Shown here: one piece after another, positions 44,289-52,761 of the stretch
Layout: each line of letters starts with the position of its first letter
How positions within the stretch are numbered: the stretch's first letter is position 1
Assembly: GCA_900659855.1 (NCBI GenBank)
Contig: CAACVI010000012.1
Coordinates: 62,001 to 126,000 of the forward strand
Direction of reading: 5' to 3'
DNA from: Candidatus Desulfarcum epimagneticum
GTDB lineage: Bacteria; Desulfobacterota; Desulfobacteria; Desulfobacterales; CR-1
Length of the DNA: 64,000 nt
Translations under genes and position numbers: made by a program
Notes under the pieces: generated by a model
What the model was told of the DNA's origin: nothing
Seen by the model: the letters and a program-made list of their open reading frames with translations, nothing else
Databases searched by the model: none

Positions 44289-46757
44289 TCACATCCCGGA
44301 TTTGAAAAAATCATCCACGCTGGTGATGGCGCCGGGTTTTTTGGAATACTCGGTGGGAATGGTCCCTTCCTTGAAACATTCAAAAATCGTTTTCCGGGTC
44401 TCCGGGATGGGCAAAAGGCCGGTTTCGGCGTCTATTTTTGAAAACACCACCCCTTCGGGCACGGAAAAAATCTTCACCGGCTTGTCGCGAAGAATTTTTT
44501 TCATAAAATCCAGCCAGATGGGCGCGGCCGCCCGGGACCCGGTCTCGTCGTGCCCAATCGGCCGCTCGCCGTCGAACCCCACCCATGCCCCGGTCACGTA
44601 GTCCGGGGTGAACCCCACGAACCACGCGTCGAACAGATTGTTCGTGGTGCCGGTTTTCCCGGCCACGGGCCTTCCCAGCGCCTTGACCCGATGTCCGGTC
44701 CCGTTTTTGACCACGCTTTCCAGAAGGCTTGTCATGATGTAGGCCGTGCTTTCGTCAATGACCGGCCGGGATCGGGTCTCGGTTTCCTCCAGGGTCTCGC
44801 CGTGGCGGTTTTCGATCCGGGTGATGAACACCGGCTCCACCAAAAGACCCTGGTTGGGAAACACCGAGTAGGCGTTGACGATCTCCAGCAAGGACATGCC
44901 CGAAGAGCCCAGGGCGATGGACAAATCCCGGCTGATGGGGGATTTCACGCCCATCTCCCGGGCGTAGTCAATGACGTAATCAATCCCGATGTCCTTTAAA
45001 ATTTTAATTGTCACCACATTTCGGGACAGCGCCAGGGCCTCCCTTAAAAGGGTGGGGCCGTGGAATTTTTCGCCGTAATTTTTCGGTTTCCATGTGAAAT
45101 CGCGCTCTTCGTCATGATAGACCACCGGTGAATCGATGAACATGCTCGCCGGGGTGTAGCCCTTGTCAAGGGCGGCGGAGTAGATGATGGGCTTAAAGGC
45201 CGAGCCCGGCTGGCGTCTGGATTGAATGGCCCGGTTGAACTGACTTTCCCTGAAATCGCGCCCCCCGACCATGGCCTTCACAAAACCGGTGCGGGCCTCC
45301 ATGCACAAAACAGCGGACTCGGCCTCGGGCGTCTGCTCAAGCGCCAGCGCCCATTTCTCCCCGGACCGTCCCCTGATCCGGACCAGGATCACATCGCCTT
45401 CGGAAAGGGCCTCCCTGGGGCTTTTGATGGCCGCGGCGTGGCGAGACGTCTCCGGATCGGGCTTTCGCGCCCATTTCATTTCGGAAAAGGGGATTTCCCC
45501 AGAATCGTCGCCCATCCGGACCGTCACGACGCCCGACTCGTCATGGATGGCCGTCACCACCCCTTTGACGATGTCGCCTTTTTTCAGTGAATTTTTATCA
45601 AACGACTCTTTCATCTCCAGGAGAAAAGACGCCATGTCCGGCTCGGACACATGGGACAGGGGCCCCCGGTATCCCTGCCTTTTGTCCAGGGCGCGAATCC
45701 CTTTCTCAACGGCCTTCCGGGCCGCCTTCTGGGCCTCCACGCTCACCGTGGTGTAAATGTTCAGACCCTCTTTGTACAAAGCGTTCGCCCCGTATTTTTT
45801 TTCCACCTCCCGGCGCGCATACTCGGTGAAAAACGGGACCTCCTCAATGTACAGATTCTTCCTGGCCCGGGCCTCAATCTTCTCCTCCATGGCCTCTTTC
45901 GACTCATCCCGGGTGATGTAGCCTTCCTCGGCCATGCGTTTAAGCACGTAAACCCGGCGTTTCTCTGCTCTTTTCGGAAACCGGAAGGGGGAGTAGCGGC
46001 TGGGCGCCCTTGGAAGACCGGCCAGCATGGCGCATTCGGCCAGGGTGAGCCGGATGGCCGGCTTCCCGAAATAGTTCTCGGCCGCCGCCTCCACCCCGTA
46101 GGCCCCATGCCCCAGGTATATCTGGTTCAGATACAAAAAAAGGATATCGCTTTTTGAAAAGGTCCGCTCAATCCGGCGGGCCAGAACAGCCTCCTTGATT
46201 TTCCTCATGTAGGTTTTTTCAGGAGAAAGAAAAAAGGACCTCGCCACCTGCTGGGTGATGGTGCTCCCCCCCTGGACAATGGCCCCGGCCCTGATATTTC
46301 GAAAAAAGGCCCGGACGATGCTGTAATAGTCCAGCCCCTCATGCTGGTAAAACTTCGCGTCTTCGGCGGCCACAAAGGCGTCTTTGAGGTTCCGGGACAT
46401 TTCCGACAGGGGGATGACAATCCGGCGCTCCTTAAAAAATTCGGCGATCTTTCGCCCGTCGTCCGAGTAAACAGTGGTGACCACATTCGGCCGGTAATCG
46501 GAAAGGGAGGAAATTCGCGGAAGATTTTTGGTGATCGTCAAAAACGCCATCCAGGCGAAAAAAGCCCCCAAAAATCCCAAAAAAAGGGCGATTAAGACCA
46601 GCCGTTTGAATAAGGAGGTCTTTTTTTTGGGTTTTTTCACACGAGAGTCCCCCATGCGCATATGGGGCGGCTTTTCGATTCTGTATTTTTCTTTTTGTTT
46701 TTTCTCTTTTTTCTCCGAACGGCGCTGTTCAGCCCGGGATTCTTTTGGGTCCGTCAT
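44289..46757 (-). CDS. Penicillin-binding protein 1A (bifunctional transglycosylase/transpeptidase)
   Basis: 822 residues. A very basic cytoplasmic tail (about 1-50) and one membrane anchor (about 50-72) precede the GT51 transglycosylase, with VAAEDAKFYQHEGLDYYSIV and GGSTITQQVARSFFLSPEKT. The transpeptidase domain has the SxxK in GSAFKPIIYSAA, SRNVVTIK-type SxN, and KTGTTNNLFDAWF. Between them lies an OB-like insert (about 375-450). Polymerises and cross-links peptidoglycan. Monocistronic, with hairpin repeat copy 3 just upstream of its start. Confidence 0.95.
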   Translation of the reverse strand: MTDPKESRAEQRRSEKKEKKQKEKYRIEKPPHMRMGDSRVKKPKKKTSLFKRLVLIALFLGFLGAFFAWMAFLTITKNLPRISSLSDYRPNVVTTVYSDDGRKIAEFFKERRIVIPLSEMSRNLKDAFVAAEDAKFYQHEGLDYYSIVRAFFRNIRAGAIVQGGSTITQQVARSFFLSPEKTYMRKIKEAVLARRIERTFSKSDILFLYLNQIYLGHGAYGVEAAAENYFGKPAIRLTLAECAMLAGLPRAPSRYSPFRFPKRAEKRRVYVLKRMAEEGYITRDESKEAMEEKIEARARKNLYIEEVPFFTEYARREVEKKYGANALYKEGLNIYTTVSVEAQKAARKAVEKGIRALDKRQGYRGPLSHVSEPDMASFLLEMKESFDKNSLKKGDIVKGVVTAIHDESGVVTVRMGDDSGEIPFSEMKWARKPDPETSRHAAAIKSPREALSEGDVILVRIRGRSGEKWALALEQTPEAESAVLCMEARTGFVKAMVGGRDFRESQFNRAIQSRRQPGSAFKPIIYSAALDKGYTPASMFIDSPVVYHDEERDFTWKPKNYGEKFHGPTLLREALALSRNVVTIKILKDIGIDYVIDYAREMGVKSPISRDLSIALGSSGMSLLEIVNAYSVFPNQGLLVEPVFITRIENRHGETLEETETRSRPVIDESTAYIMTSLLESVVKNGTGHRVKALGRPVAGKTGTTNNLFDAWFVGFTPDYVTGAWVGFDGERPIGHDETGSRAAAPIWLDFMKKILRDKPVKIFSVPEGVVFSKIDAETGLLPIPETRKTIFECFKEGTIPTEYSKKPGAITSVDDFFKSGM

Positions 46758-46784
46758 CTTATATTTCCTGACACATCATCCATT

Positions 46785-46911
46785 GACAGCATCGTAAAAA
46801 ATCCGATCTACTGTGTTGCAGCGTTTATTTTGAATTGAGGCATACTACATGTATTGCCTCAATTCAAAATAACCACTACGCCTTGTATATCGAATTTTTT
46901 ACGACGCTGTC
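46785..46911. repeat. 127-bp hairpin repeat, copy 3 (inverted orientation)
   Basis: The reverse complement matches copies 1 and 2 over the central 105 bp; the arms are GACAGCATCGTAAAAAATCC and its complement. The stem reads TTATTTTGAATTG against CAATTCAAAATAA, with a paired T to G/A to C change relative to copy 1. The right flank carries CGTAATTTTTTACGAGTTTATC (to 46934), the same outer element as left of copy 2. It is the main content of the 414-bp gap between PBP1A and the PxxKW gene. Confidence 0.85.
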
Positions 46912-47171
46912 CCGTAATTTTTTACGAGTTTATCATCCATTGAAAACGGTTATTGGCTTGATTTAAACCTTCTAATTTTATGCGCTGGTCCGCCGGGTGT
47001 CAACCCAAAACACAAAATAAAAAAATGCGAAAAAAAGAGCTTGACAAATACAAAAAAGATATTTATATTTTTTTGGTTAAGAATTGCTGGGGAAACCCGG
47101 CTTTTTTTGTTTGGTTCCATACGCGGCCATCCAGCGGCCGCCGAATTATACAACAAAAGGGGGTGATTCCA

Positions 47172-47450
47172 ATGGTTTGTGCAACAATCAAAGAGGGAGA
47201 GGAATGCGCGTTTATGACCTCCAGGGGGTGCGCCTACAATGGCGGCTGCTGCCACAAAATCGTCGAGGAATGCGACGGATGCGGCCGACGCGTTGAATTT
47301 TCATCCGGCTGGTTCTGCGCCTCAAGCCCGGATCCGTCCATGAAATGGAGAAACGGCCACTGCAACCTGGCCACGCATGTCTCGGTGAAATCAGAGTCCA
47401 AAAAAGTCAAGATCAATCCGCTTAAGGCTTCCAAACGCGGCGCCAGATAG
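47172..47450 (+). CDS. PxxKW family cysteine-rich protein
   Basis: 92 residues with ten cysteines or so in pairs: GCAYNGGCCHK, ECDGCGRR and a later WFCAS. The family tag PSMKW (PxxKW) is followed by RNGHCNLATH. The proteins are small, cytoplasmic and common in sulfate-reducing Desulfobacterota; function unknown, probably metal binding. The ATG at 47172 has AAAGGGGGTG 8 nt upstream; the frame upstream to 46980 is not conserved-looking. A strong terminator follows. Confidence 0.85.
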   Translation: MVCATIKEGEECAFMTSRGCAYNGGCCHKIVEECDGCGRRVEFSSGWFCASSPDPSMKWRNGHCNLATHVSVKSESKKVKINPLKASKRGAR

Positions 47451-47473
47451 TATCGACGGCCATAAAGAGGCGG

Positions 47474-47530
47474 ACCCCGCTTTGTTTTTTCGCCATCCGG
47501 GGACGGACGGCCCCAAAAGCGGGGTTTTTT
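47474..47530 (+). terminator. Rho-independent terminator after the PxxKW gene
   Basis: ACCCCGCTTT (47474-47483) pairs with AAAAGCGGGGT (47515-47525), followed by six T residues. A smaller GC hairpin is in the loop. It begins about 24 bp after the stop codon. Confidence 0.85.
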
Positions 47531-47606
47531 CATCTTTGAGGCATTGACTTTTTCTAAAACGCGTGGTAAGAGATTAATTTTACGTCAATTGAAGTTTCAT
47601 TTCCCG

Positions 47607-47683
47607 GGGCCGTTAGCTCAACTAGGCAGAGCACCTGACTCTTAATCAGTAGGTTGAAGGTTCGATTCCTTCACGGCCCACCA
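47607..47683 (+). tRNA. tRNA-Lys (anticodon CTT)
   Basis: 77 nt with encoded CCA. The acceptor stem GGGCCGT pairs with ACGGCCC, the anticodon stem-loop is CTGACTCTTAATCAG with CTT at 47641-47643, and the T-arm reads AAGGTTCGATTCCTT. Its 3' 24 bases are repeated at 49350-49373, marking it as an integration site. Confidence 0.97.
47660..47683 (+). repeat. Integration-site repeat, tRNA copy (att-like)
   Basis: The 24 bases from GTTCGATTCCTTCACGGCCC to the CCA form the tRNA 3' end and are repeated perfectly at 49350-49373. This is the pattern left by tyrosine-recombinase integration into a tRNA gene. The tRNA itself is intact. Confidence 0.85.
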
Positions 47684-48022
47684 ATCAAATCAAACAGTTA
47701 CATCGACTCGTTTTTTCTTTCCATTTCAAGGGGTGACAATAGGGTGACACGAAGGCGCTATTGCCCCGCTTCCGCTCTTCAATTTTCTATCAAATTTTTT
47801 CCATTCCCGAATAATCCAATAAGCGATCCGCAACACCATTAAAAGGCAGGCCGCCGCCCTAAGACATATTTTCAGCGCGGATCGGCTATGCCCCGGTTAT
47901 TTATTCGTTGCAAAAAAAAATTGAAATTGTTAAACAGACGGAAGAAGTCAAACACCTCAAGCCAATGCAGGAGACGCCAAGCGCCTCTGATTTTTACGTT
48001 ATCCGCAAAAAGCAACCTATGA
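47684..48022. other. 339-bp stretch inside the island scar with no recognisable gene
   Basis: Between the tRNA and the hsdM remnant I find no convincing reading frame, RNA gene or integrase. The sequence is richer in A and T than the surrounding chromosome and includes two GGGTGACA words near 47732-47750. It is probably rearranged island DNA. Confidence 0.5.
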
Positions 48023-48175
48023 ACCGTATCAAGCTATGTGGAGCAGGAAGACACCCGTGAGGTGATTGATATTCAAAAACTCAACGCCGAGATTGTCGGC
48101 ATTGTTGCCCGGCAGAATGAACTGCGTAAGGCGATTGATGAAATTGTCGCTGATTTGGAGGGAAGCCGGCAATGA
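48023..48175 (+). pseudogene. C-terminal remnant of a type I restriction methylase (HsdM)
   Basis: An open frame of 50 codons reading [20 protein letters not shown], then [20 protein letters not shown] and ending EGSRQ, which is the conserved C-terminal coiled part of HsdM. Everything upstream of TVSSYV is absent. Its stop overlaps the rhuM start (ATGA), the normal arrangement in hsdM-rhuM-hsdS operons. Confidence 0.8.
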
Positions 48176-49211
48176 AAGAAAAGCAAAAAAATAATATCCT
48201 TATTTATAAAACTGAAGACGGAAAAACGGGCATTGCCGTTCGTCTTGAAAACGAGGATGTATGGTTAAGCCAACAGCAAATGGCGGAACTCTACCAAACA
48301 TCACGAACGAATGTCGTCGAACACATCAAGCACATTTTTGAAGAAGAGGAATTGGCCAGGGAGGCAACCTGTCGGAAATTCCGACAGGTTCAAAAGGAAG
48401 GCGGCAGAAATGTCGAACGGGAAATTCCTTTTTATAACCTCGACATGATCATTTCCCTCGGGTATCGGATTAAATCCCGTATTGCCACCAGCTTCAGGAT
48501 ATGGGCGACAAAACGATTGAATGAGTACATCCGCAAAGGCTTCACCATGGATGACGAGCGGCTCAAAGAATCCGGCGGCGGCAATTATTGGGAAGAACTG
48601 CTTGACCGCATTCGAGACATCCGCAGCAGCGAAAAGGCGTTGTATCGCCAGGCGCTGGACCTTTACGCCACCAGTGTGGATTACACAACCCAAAAAGCGA
48701 CGAATCAATCACATTTTTCAAAACCGTGCAAAACAAACTGCACTATGCAACCAACCAGCAAACTGCCGCTGAGACTATTTACTCTCGCGCCGACGCCGAA
48801 AAAGATTTTATGGGGCTCACTACTTTTAGCGGCTCAATACCCACCAAAGCGGAAACCGCAATCGCCAAAAATTATCTCAATGAAGATAAGCTGTTTCGCC
48901 TGAACCGCATGGTGTCGGCATTTTTTGACCTTGCTGAAATCAAAGCCCGGGAACATACCCAGATGCGGATGAAAGATTGGGTGGCGGAACTTGATAAATT
49001 TGCCGAAATCTACGGCAAAGGCGCGCTTGCGGACGCAGGAAAAGTAAGCCACAGGCAGGCGACGGAAAAAGCCGAAAATGAGTACCGCCAATATCAGGTT
49101 AAAACGCTCTCTCCTGTGGAAGAAGCCTATCTGGATAGCATTAAAACCGTGCAGAAAAAGATTGAGAAGAAGGCAAAAAATGAGAACCGCCATGACAAAG
49201 CCCATGAATAA
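48172..49211 (+). pseudogene. rhuM-family gene with a single-base frameshift
   Basis: The first frame (48172 to about 48690) reads GKTGIAVRLENEDVWLSQQQ, FYNLDMIISLGYRIKSRIAT and WATKRLNEYIRKGFTMDDER, typical of RhuM (virulence-associated, KilA-N-like DNA-binding). At the A-run 48692-48696 one A appears to be missing. Restoring it continues into DESITFFKTVQNKLHYATNQ and MVSAFFDLAEIKAREHTQM. Without it the first frame ends at 48903. Either a disabled gene or a sequencing error at a homopolymer. It lies within the hsd remnants. Confidence 0.82.
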
Positions 49212-49349
49212 AATAGAGAAACTGATTGAGGAATTTTGCCCGCAGGGAGTTGAGTTTCGGGCGTTGGGGGAAGTGTTACAAAGAACAAAAGGAACGCCAA
49301 TTACAGCAAAACAAATGAACGAAATAAATAAAACAGGAGCCCCAACACA
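49204..49349 (+). pseudogene. N-terminal remnant of a type I specificity subunit (HsdS)
   Basis: Starts MNKIEKLIEEFCPQGVEFRA, continues RTKGTPITAKQMNEINKTGA and ends exactly where the 24-bp tRNA-end repeat begins at 49350. About 49 codons remain of a normal 400. It overlaps the rhuM end. The clean cut at the repeat indicates deletion or recombination at the att site. Confidence 0.82.
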
Positions 49350-49373
49350 GTTCGATTCCTTCACGGCCCACCA
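49350..49373 (+). repeat. Integration-site repeat, distal copy (att-like)
   Basis: Perfect 24-bp duplicate of the tRNA-Lys 3' end including CCA. It bounds a 1.67-kb segment with restriction-modification remnants and no integrase. Beyond it the chromosome continues with the split ATPase/nuclease gene. Confidence 0.85.
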
Positions 49374-49381
49374 TCTTCCCC

Positions 49382-50206
49382 TCAGCCCGTCTCCACGAAC
49401 ACGGGCGTGACGCGAACCCCTGTTTTGTCATCCAAAAAATCAGTCTCGTATTTTGCCCTGTTTGGATCGTCAATGCGTTCAATGAAAAAAATCAGGGCGA
49501 TCTCTTTCAGGCCCAGCCCGAGCCCATACGCCGCCGCCTGGCCGACGGCCCTTTCATATCCGGGTTTGTCCGTATAGGATTTCAGCTCAATTCCGTGAGT
49601 TTTGCCGGCGTATTGGATCAACAGGTCTATTTTCCCGTTTCCTGTGGGAAACTCGGGATAAACCGCGCCTTTAAATCTTCCGATAAAGCGCGACAAATAC
49701 ATGTATAGATTAAAATGAAACACCGCCTCGTAAACCCTCATGTCCGACCTTCTGGGGGCATTTTCTAAAATCCACCCCCTGTTCTTCGCCAGGTATTTCC
49801 GGTAAAGCCCCACGATATTTTTGACATTGAGGCTGTTTTTATCTATGACGTCATCCAGATCTTCAAAGGGATCGTAAAGGTCGTCGGCAAGGTCGAATAT
49901 CTCATCCGAAAAATAATGAAAAAGTCTTTTTTGAACAAAGGGACAGGGGAATTTCGCGTAAAACTTTCGGTCATCCGTTTTTTCAACATCGATGACCCCG
50001 TTCATGTATAAAAAATTCAGATCGGCTTTGTCATAGGCAAAGGGAATTTTCTCTTTGGTTCCAAAAAGATTCAAAACGGTCCGTTTATACGGCTCTTGTT
50101 TCGCCTTGCTGATGATGTTTAAAATATTGTTGTTGGGAAGCAGGGAGACGGCGGCCGACCACGCCTCTTCAAACAAAGCCATGTCAATGGGCATGTCTTT
50201 TGTCAC
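49382..50206 (-). CDS. PD-(D/E)XK nuclease half of a split ATPase/nuclease gene
   Basis: 274 residues if started at the GTG at 50206. The C-terminus has the PD-(D/E)XK core VYPEFPTGNGKIDLLIQ and THGIELKSYT (D...ExK), like the C-terminal domain of AAA-like/nuclease proteins. It is in the same reading frame as the ATPase half at 50219-51004, separated only by a TAG codon and three sense codons. So this was, or is, one protein of about 540 residues. Its stop lies 8 bp from the island scar. Confidence 0.75.
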   Translation of the reverse strand: MTKDMPIDMALFEEAWSAAVSLLPNNNILNIISKAKQEPYKRTVLNLFGTKEKIPFAYDKADLNFLYMNGVIDVEKTDDRKFYAKFPCPFVQKRLFHYFSDEIFDLADDLYDPFEDLDDVIDKNSLNVKNIVGLYRKYLAKNRGWILENAPRRSDMRVYEAVFHFNLYMYLSRFIGRFKGAVYPEFPTGNGKIDLLIQYAGKTHGIELKSYTDKPGYERAVGQAAAYGLGLGLKEIALIFFIERIDDPNRAKYETDFLDDKTGVRVTPVFVETG

Positions 50207-50218
50207 GCGAAACCCGTC

Positions 50219-51004
50219 CTATCCTTCGGTCAAAAGCTCCCCGAACCAGCAGGTCAGTCCGGGCTGGCCTTTGGTTTCGTAAAAAAGACGATCGATGACC
50301 TCCCGGGCGACGCTTTGACCCGAGTCCCGCTCATGCCACCTGAACATGGCCTTGACCTCGTCGAAAGTCAGATTGGGAACACGCAGGCTCCTTTGCACAT
50401 TAAAAGGAGAGCCCTTTTGATTTTCCACTCCCAAAACGGCCCGGACCCCGATCAGGGCCACGCTGTGCAGAAGATATTTTTTTTCTCCTGTGGCCATGTC
50501 CGACTGTTCCTGCCTGACCGTGTAAATATTCCTCAAAACCCCGACAATCGACGATATGGCGTCTTCGGGCAACGCGTCGAATTCGTCCAGGATCAGGACA
50601 AGGGGCTTTTTTAACGCGCCGTTCAAAAACAAATCCCCGAATTTCTCAGGCGTGTCCGCGCCGATTTTTCTCTGGTTTAAATCCCGGGCGATTTCCTTTT
50701 CAATATACATCAGTATCCGGCCGACGTCCTCCTGGGTTTTCAATATTTCCAGGCTGATCTTAACAGCGTCGAATCTTTTGTCCTGACGCAGCTTGAAAAG
50801 CGCCTCATTCAGCATCCATGTCTTTCCGGTCTGTCTCGGCGCCCAGACCGTGATATAATGCCCCCCTTTGTCCGGGTCCTTCCCAATCAGCTGTCCGCAG
50901 GCGAAATCAACCATTTTTTCTCTCGGGGCATAATAATGCAAATCCCTGTCCAAAGGGCCGTATGATGAAAACGCTCGCATATTTTGTCTTTCCATTTTAT
51001 TCAT
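50219..51004 (-). CDS. AAA ATPase half of a split ATPase/nuclease gene
   Basis: 261 residues. It starts FSSYGPLDRDLHYYAPREKM and has a P-loop-like TVWAPRQTGKTWMLNEAL (Ala in place of the first Gly), Walker B LVLILDEFDALPED and FDEVKAMFRWHERDSGQSVA. It ends at TAG in GELLTEG, where homologues should continue with an aromatic residue. The next codons keep the frame into the nuclease half. Similar in plan to, but not the same family as, the gene at 22102. Confidence 0.78.
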   Translation of the reverse strand: MNKMERQNMRAFSSYGPLDRDLHYYAPREKMVDFACGQLIGKDPDKGGHYITVWAPRQTGKTWMLNEALFKLRQDKRFDAVKISLEILKTQEDVGRILMYIEKEIARDLNQRKIGADTPEKFGDLFLNGALKKPLVLILDEFDALPEDAISSIVGVLRNIYTVRQEQSDMATGEKKYLLHSVALIGVRAVLGVENQKGSPFNVQRSLRVPNLTFDEVKAMFRWHERDSGQSVAREVIDRLFYETKGQPGLTCWFGELLTEG

Positions 51005-51221
51005 TCCAAGTCTGAAGGCGTCTTTTTACTTTAATTCAATCGCTTTTCAAAGGCAAGGGGTGATCGTTTTTTTCTCTTGCATACCGGGAGCGCATGGTCT
51101 AAACTCCTTTCATATTCTGACGATATAGTCAAAAATCCCGGAAGGCCCGGCGGCAAAAAGGGGGATTTTCCGGGCTCACTCAATCCAGTCTTCCGTACAA
51201 TAAAATTTTCATGGCGGCCAT

Positions 51222-51737
51222 ATGAAAGGATACACCCAGGTTTACACCGGAAACGGAAAAGGCAAAACCACAGCGTCCCTCGGACTCTCCCTGAGGGCGG
51301 CCGGGGCGGGTCTCAAAGTCTATATCGCCCAGTTTGCGAAAATGGGGGATTACAGCGAGATCAAAGCGCTGGAGCGCTTCCCGGACCTCATCACAATCGA
51401 GCAGTTCGGCCTCGGAAAATTTATCAAAGGAAAGCCTTCTGAAAAGGACATCGCCTCGGCGAAAACGGGACTTGAAAAGGCGAAGGCGGCCCTGTCATCC
51501 GGGGAATACGACGTGGTGATCCTGGAGGAGGCCAACGTGGCCGTCACATGCGGCCTTTTTGACGTCCAGACCCTTCTGGACATCGTGGAGACAAAGCCGG
51601 ACCACGTGGAGCTGCTGATCACCGGCCGGGGGGCGGCCCCGGAAATCATCGAAAAGGCCGATCTGGTCACTGAAATGAAAGAAATCAAACATTATTTTTC
51701 CAAAGGGGTCAACGCCAGGACCGGAATCGAGATGTGA
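51222..51737 (+). CDS. cobO: Cob(I)alamin adenosyltransferase, CobA/BtuR type
   Basis: Transfers the adenosyl group of ATP to cobalt, making adenosylcobalamin. 171 residues with the inverted P-loop GNGKGKTTASLGLSLRAAG at the N-terminus, VYIAQFAKMGDYSEIKAL, YDVVILEEANVAVTCGLF and LLITGRGAAPEIIEKADLVT. It stands alone, with no other B12 genes nearby. Its product is the cofactor of the mutase at 28214-30249, so the functional link is real even if regulation is separate. No cobalamin riboswitch was recognised in the 216 bp upstream. Confidence 0.93.
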   Translation: MKGYTQVYTGNGKGKTTASLGLSLRAAGAGLKVYIAQFAKMGDYSEIKALERFPDLITIEQFGLGKFIKGKPSEKDIASAKTGLEKAKAALSSGEYDVVILEEANVAVTCGLFDVQTLLDIVETKPDHVELLITGRGAAPEIIEKADLVTEMKEIKHYFSKGVNARTGIEM

Positions 51738-51953
51738 GACCCGGGCGAAAGCCTGCGTCCATGATCCTTTTCATATTTCCCGGGCCGGGGGAAATGTGAT
51801 TCAAAAATCCGACTCGCCTTCGACTTTTCGGCCGCGTTTCCTTTCGCGTTTCTGCCCGACTCCCTTTCGGAGAGATATCCATTAGTTGCTTTCGCGCTGC
51901 CCGGATTTGAAGCAAAACATCTTCGAGCAGGTGGCGCGCATCGAAAAGGAAAA

Positions 51954-52760
51954 TCAAAAAACGTCTGAGCGGTCCCGCCAATCATCCCCCTGAACTTTTT
52001 TCGGGGGCCGGGGAAAAAACGCGCTGGTGGCTCTCTTGTACGCCTCATACTCGGGATCGCCCTCATATGGTTTTTCCAGCATGGGAATCCCGGACACAAG
52101 GAGAATCAAAACCGTGATGGTCAGGGGGCTGACGATGGCGTAAAGGCCCTTTGGGGAAGCGCATGCGATGAGAAAAATCCCCCACCAGAGGCACACCTCG
52201 CCGAAATAGTTGGGGTGGCGGGAATATCGCCACAGGCCGGTTTTGAGAATTTTTCCCCGGTTGGCGGGATCGCCCGCGAATCGGGCCAGCTGAAAATCCC
52301 CCACCGCCTCAAAGTAAAATCCCACAAGCCAGACGCCTGTCCCGATGAGATCCCAAACGCCGAGCGCCGGCTGGGGAAAGGCGCTCACAATGACCGCCGG
52401 GCAGACAATCAAAAGAAGGAAAAAACCCTGAAGCGCAAATACCTGGAGGTAGGAGCGGATGTAAAAAAAGCGCCGCCACTCCCGGCGCCATTTGAGATAG
52501 CGGCTGTCCTCTTTTTTCTTTTGGTTCCGAACATAAATATGCGCGGCCAGTCGGATTCCCCATATCAAAATCAGCGCGCATAAAAGAAAAAGACGGGGCG
52601 AGGATTCACCGAAGAAAAGACACGCCAGGCACACTAAAATATAGCCGGGGCCCCAGGCGATGTCCGCCACGTCATTTCTTTGTTTGACGATGGAGACGCC
52701 GAACCAGACGGTGGCGTAGATCCAGATGACCAGGGCTGATTTTAAGAAAATGTCGGTCAT
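51954..52760 (-). CDS. DUF1295 membrane protein (steroid reductase/isoprenylcysteine methyltransferase-like)
   Basis: 268 residues with five or six membrane segments. The family hallmark is the C-terminal GLWRYSRHPNYFGEVCLWWG, with NVADIAWG-like NDVADIAWGPGYI at the N-terminus. These proteins resemble NADPH-dependent 5-alpha steroid reductases; the bacterial substrate is unknown. It starts 2 bp from the DUF2177 gene and both are probably co-transcribed. Confidence 0.85.
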   Translation of the reverse strand: MTDIFLKSALVIWIYATVWFGVSIVKQRNDVADIAWGPGYILVCLACLFFGESSPRLFLLCALILIWGIRLAAHIYVRNQKKKEDSRYLKWRREWRRFFYIRSYLQVFALQGFFLLLIVCPAVIVSAFPQPALGVWDLIGTGVWLVGFYFEAVGDFQLARFAGDPANRGKILKTGLWRYSRHPNYFGEVCLWWGIFLIACASPKGLYAIVSPLTITVLILLVSGIPMLEKPYEGDPEYEAYKRATSAFFPRPPKKVQGDDWRDRSDVF

Positions 52761-52761
52761 G

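Noticed and set aside
47654-47842. Small ORF starting inside tRNA-Lys
   Set aside because: It begins within the tRNA T-arm and has no ribosome binding site or recognisable sequence.
50207-50218. Frameshift between the ATPase and nuclease halves
   Set aside because: The two frames are in the same phase (starts 798 bp apart), so the break is a stop codon and not an insertion or deletion.
51005-51221. Cobalamin riboswitch upstream of cobO
   Set aside because: I could not find a B12-box-like conserved core or a sequestering hairpin; a covariance-model search would be decisive.
51692-52099. Minus-strand frame in the gap after cobO
   Set aside because: It overlaps the end of the DUF1295 gene, has shadow-like composition and no conserved pattern; the 215-bp gap appears empty.
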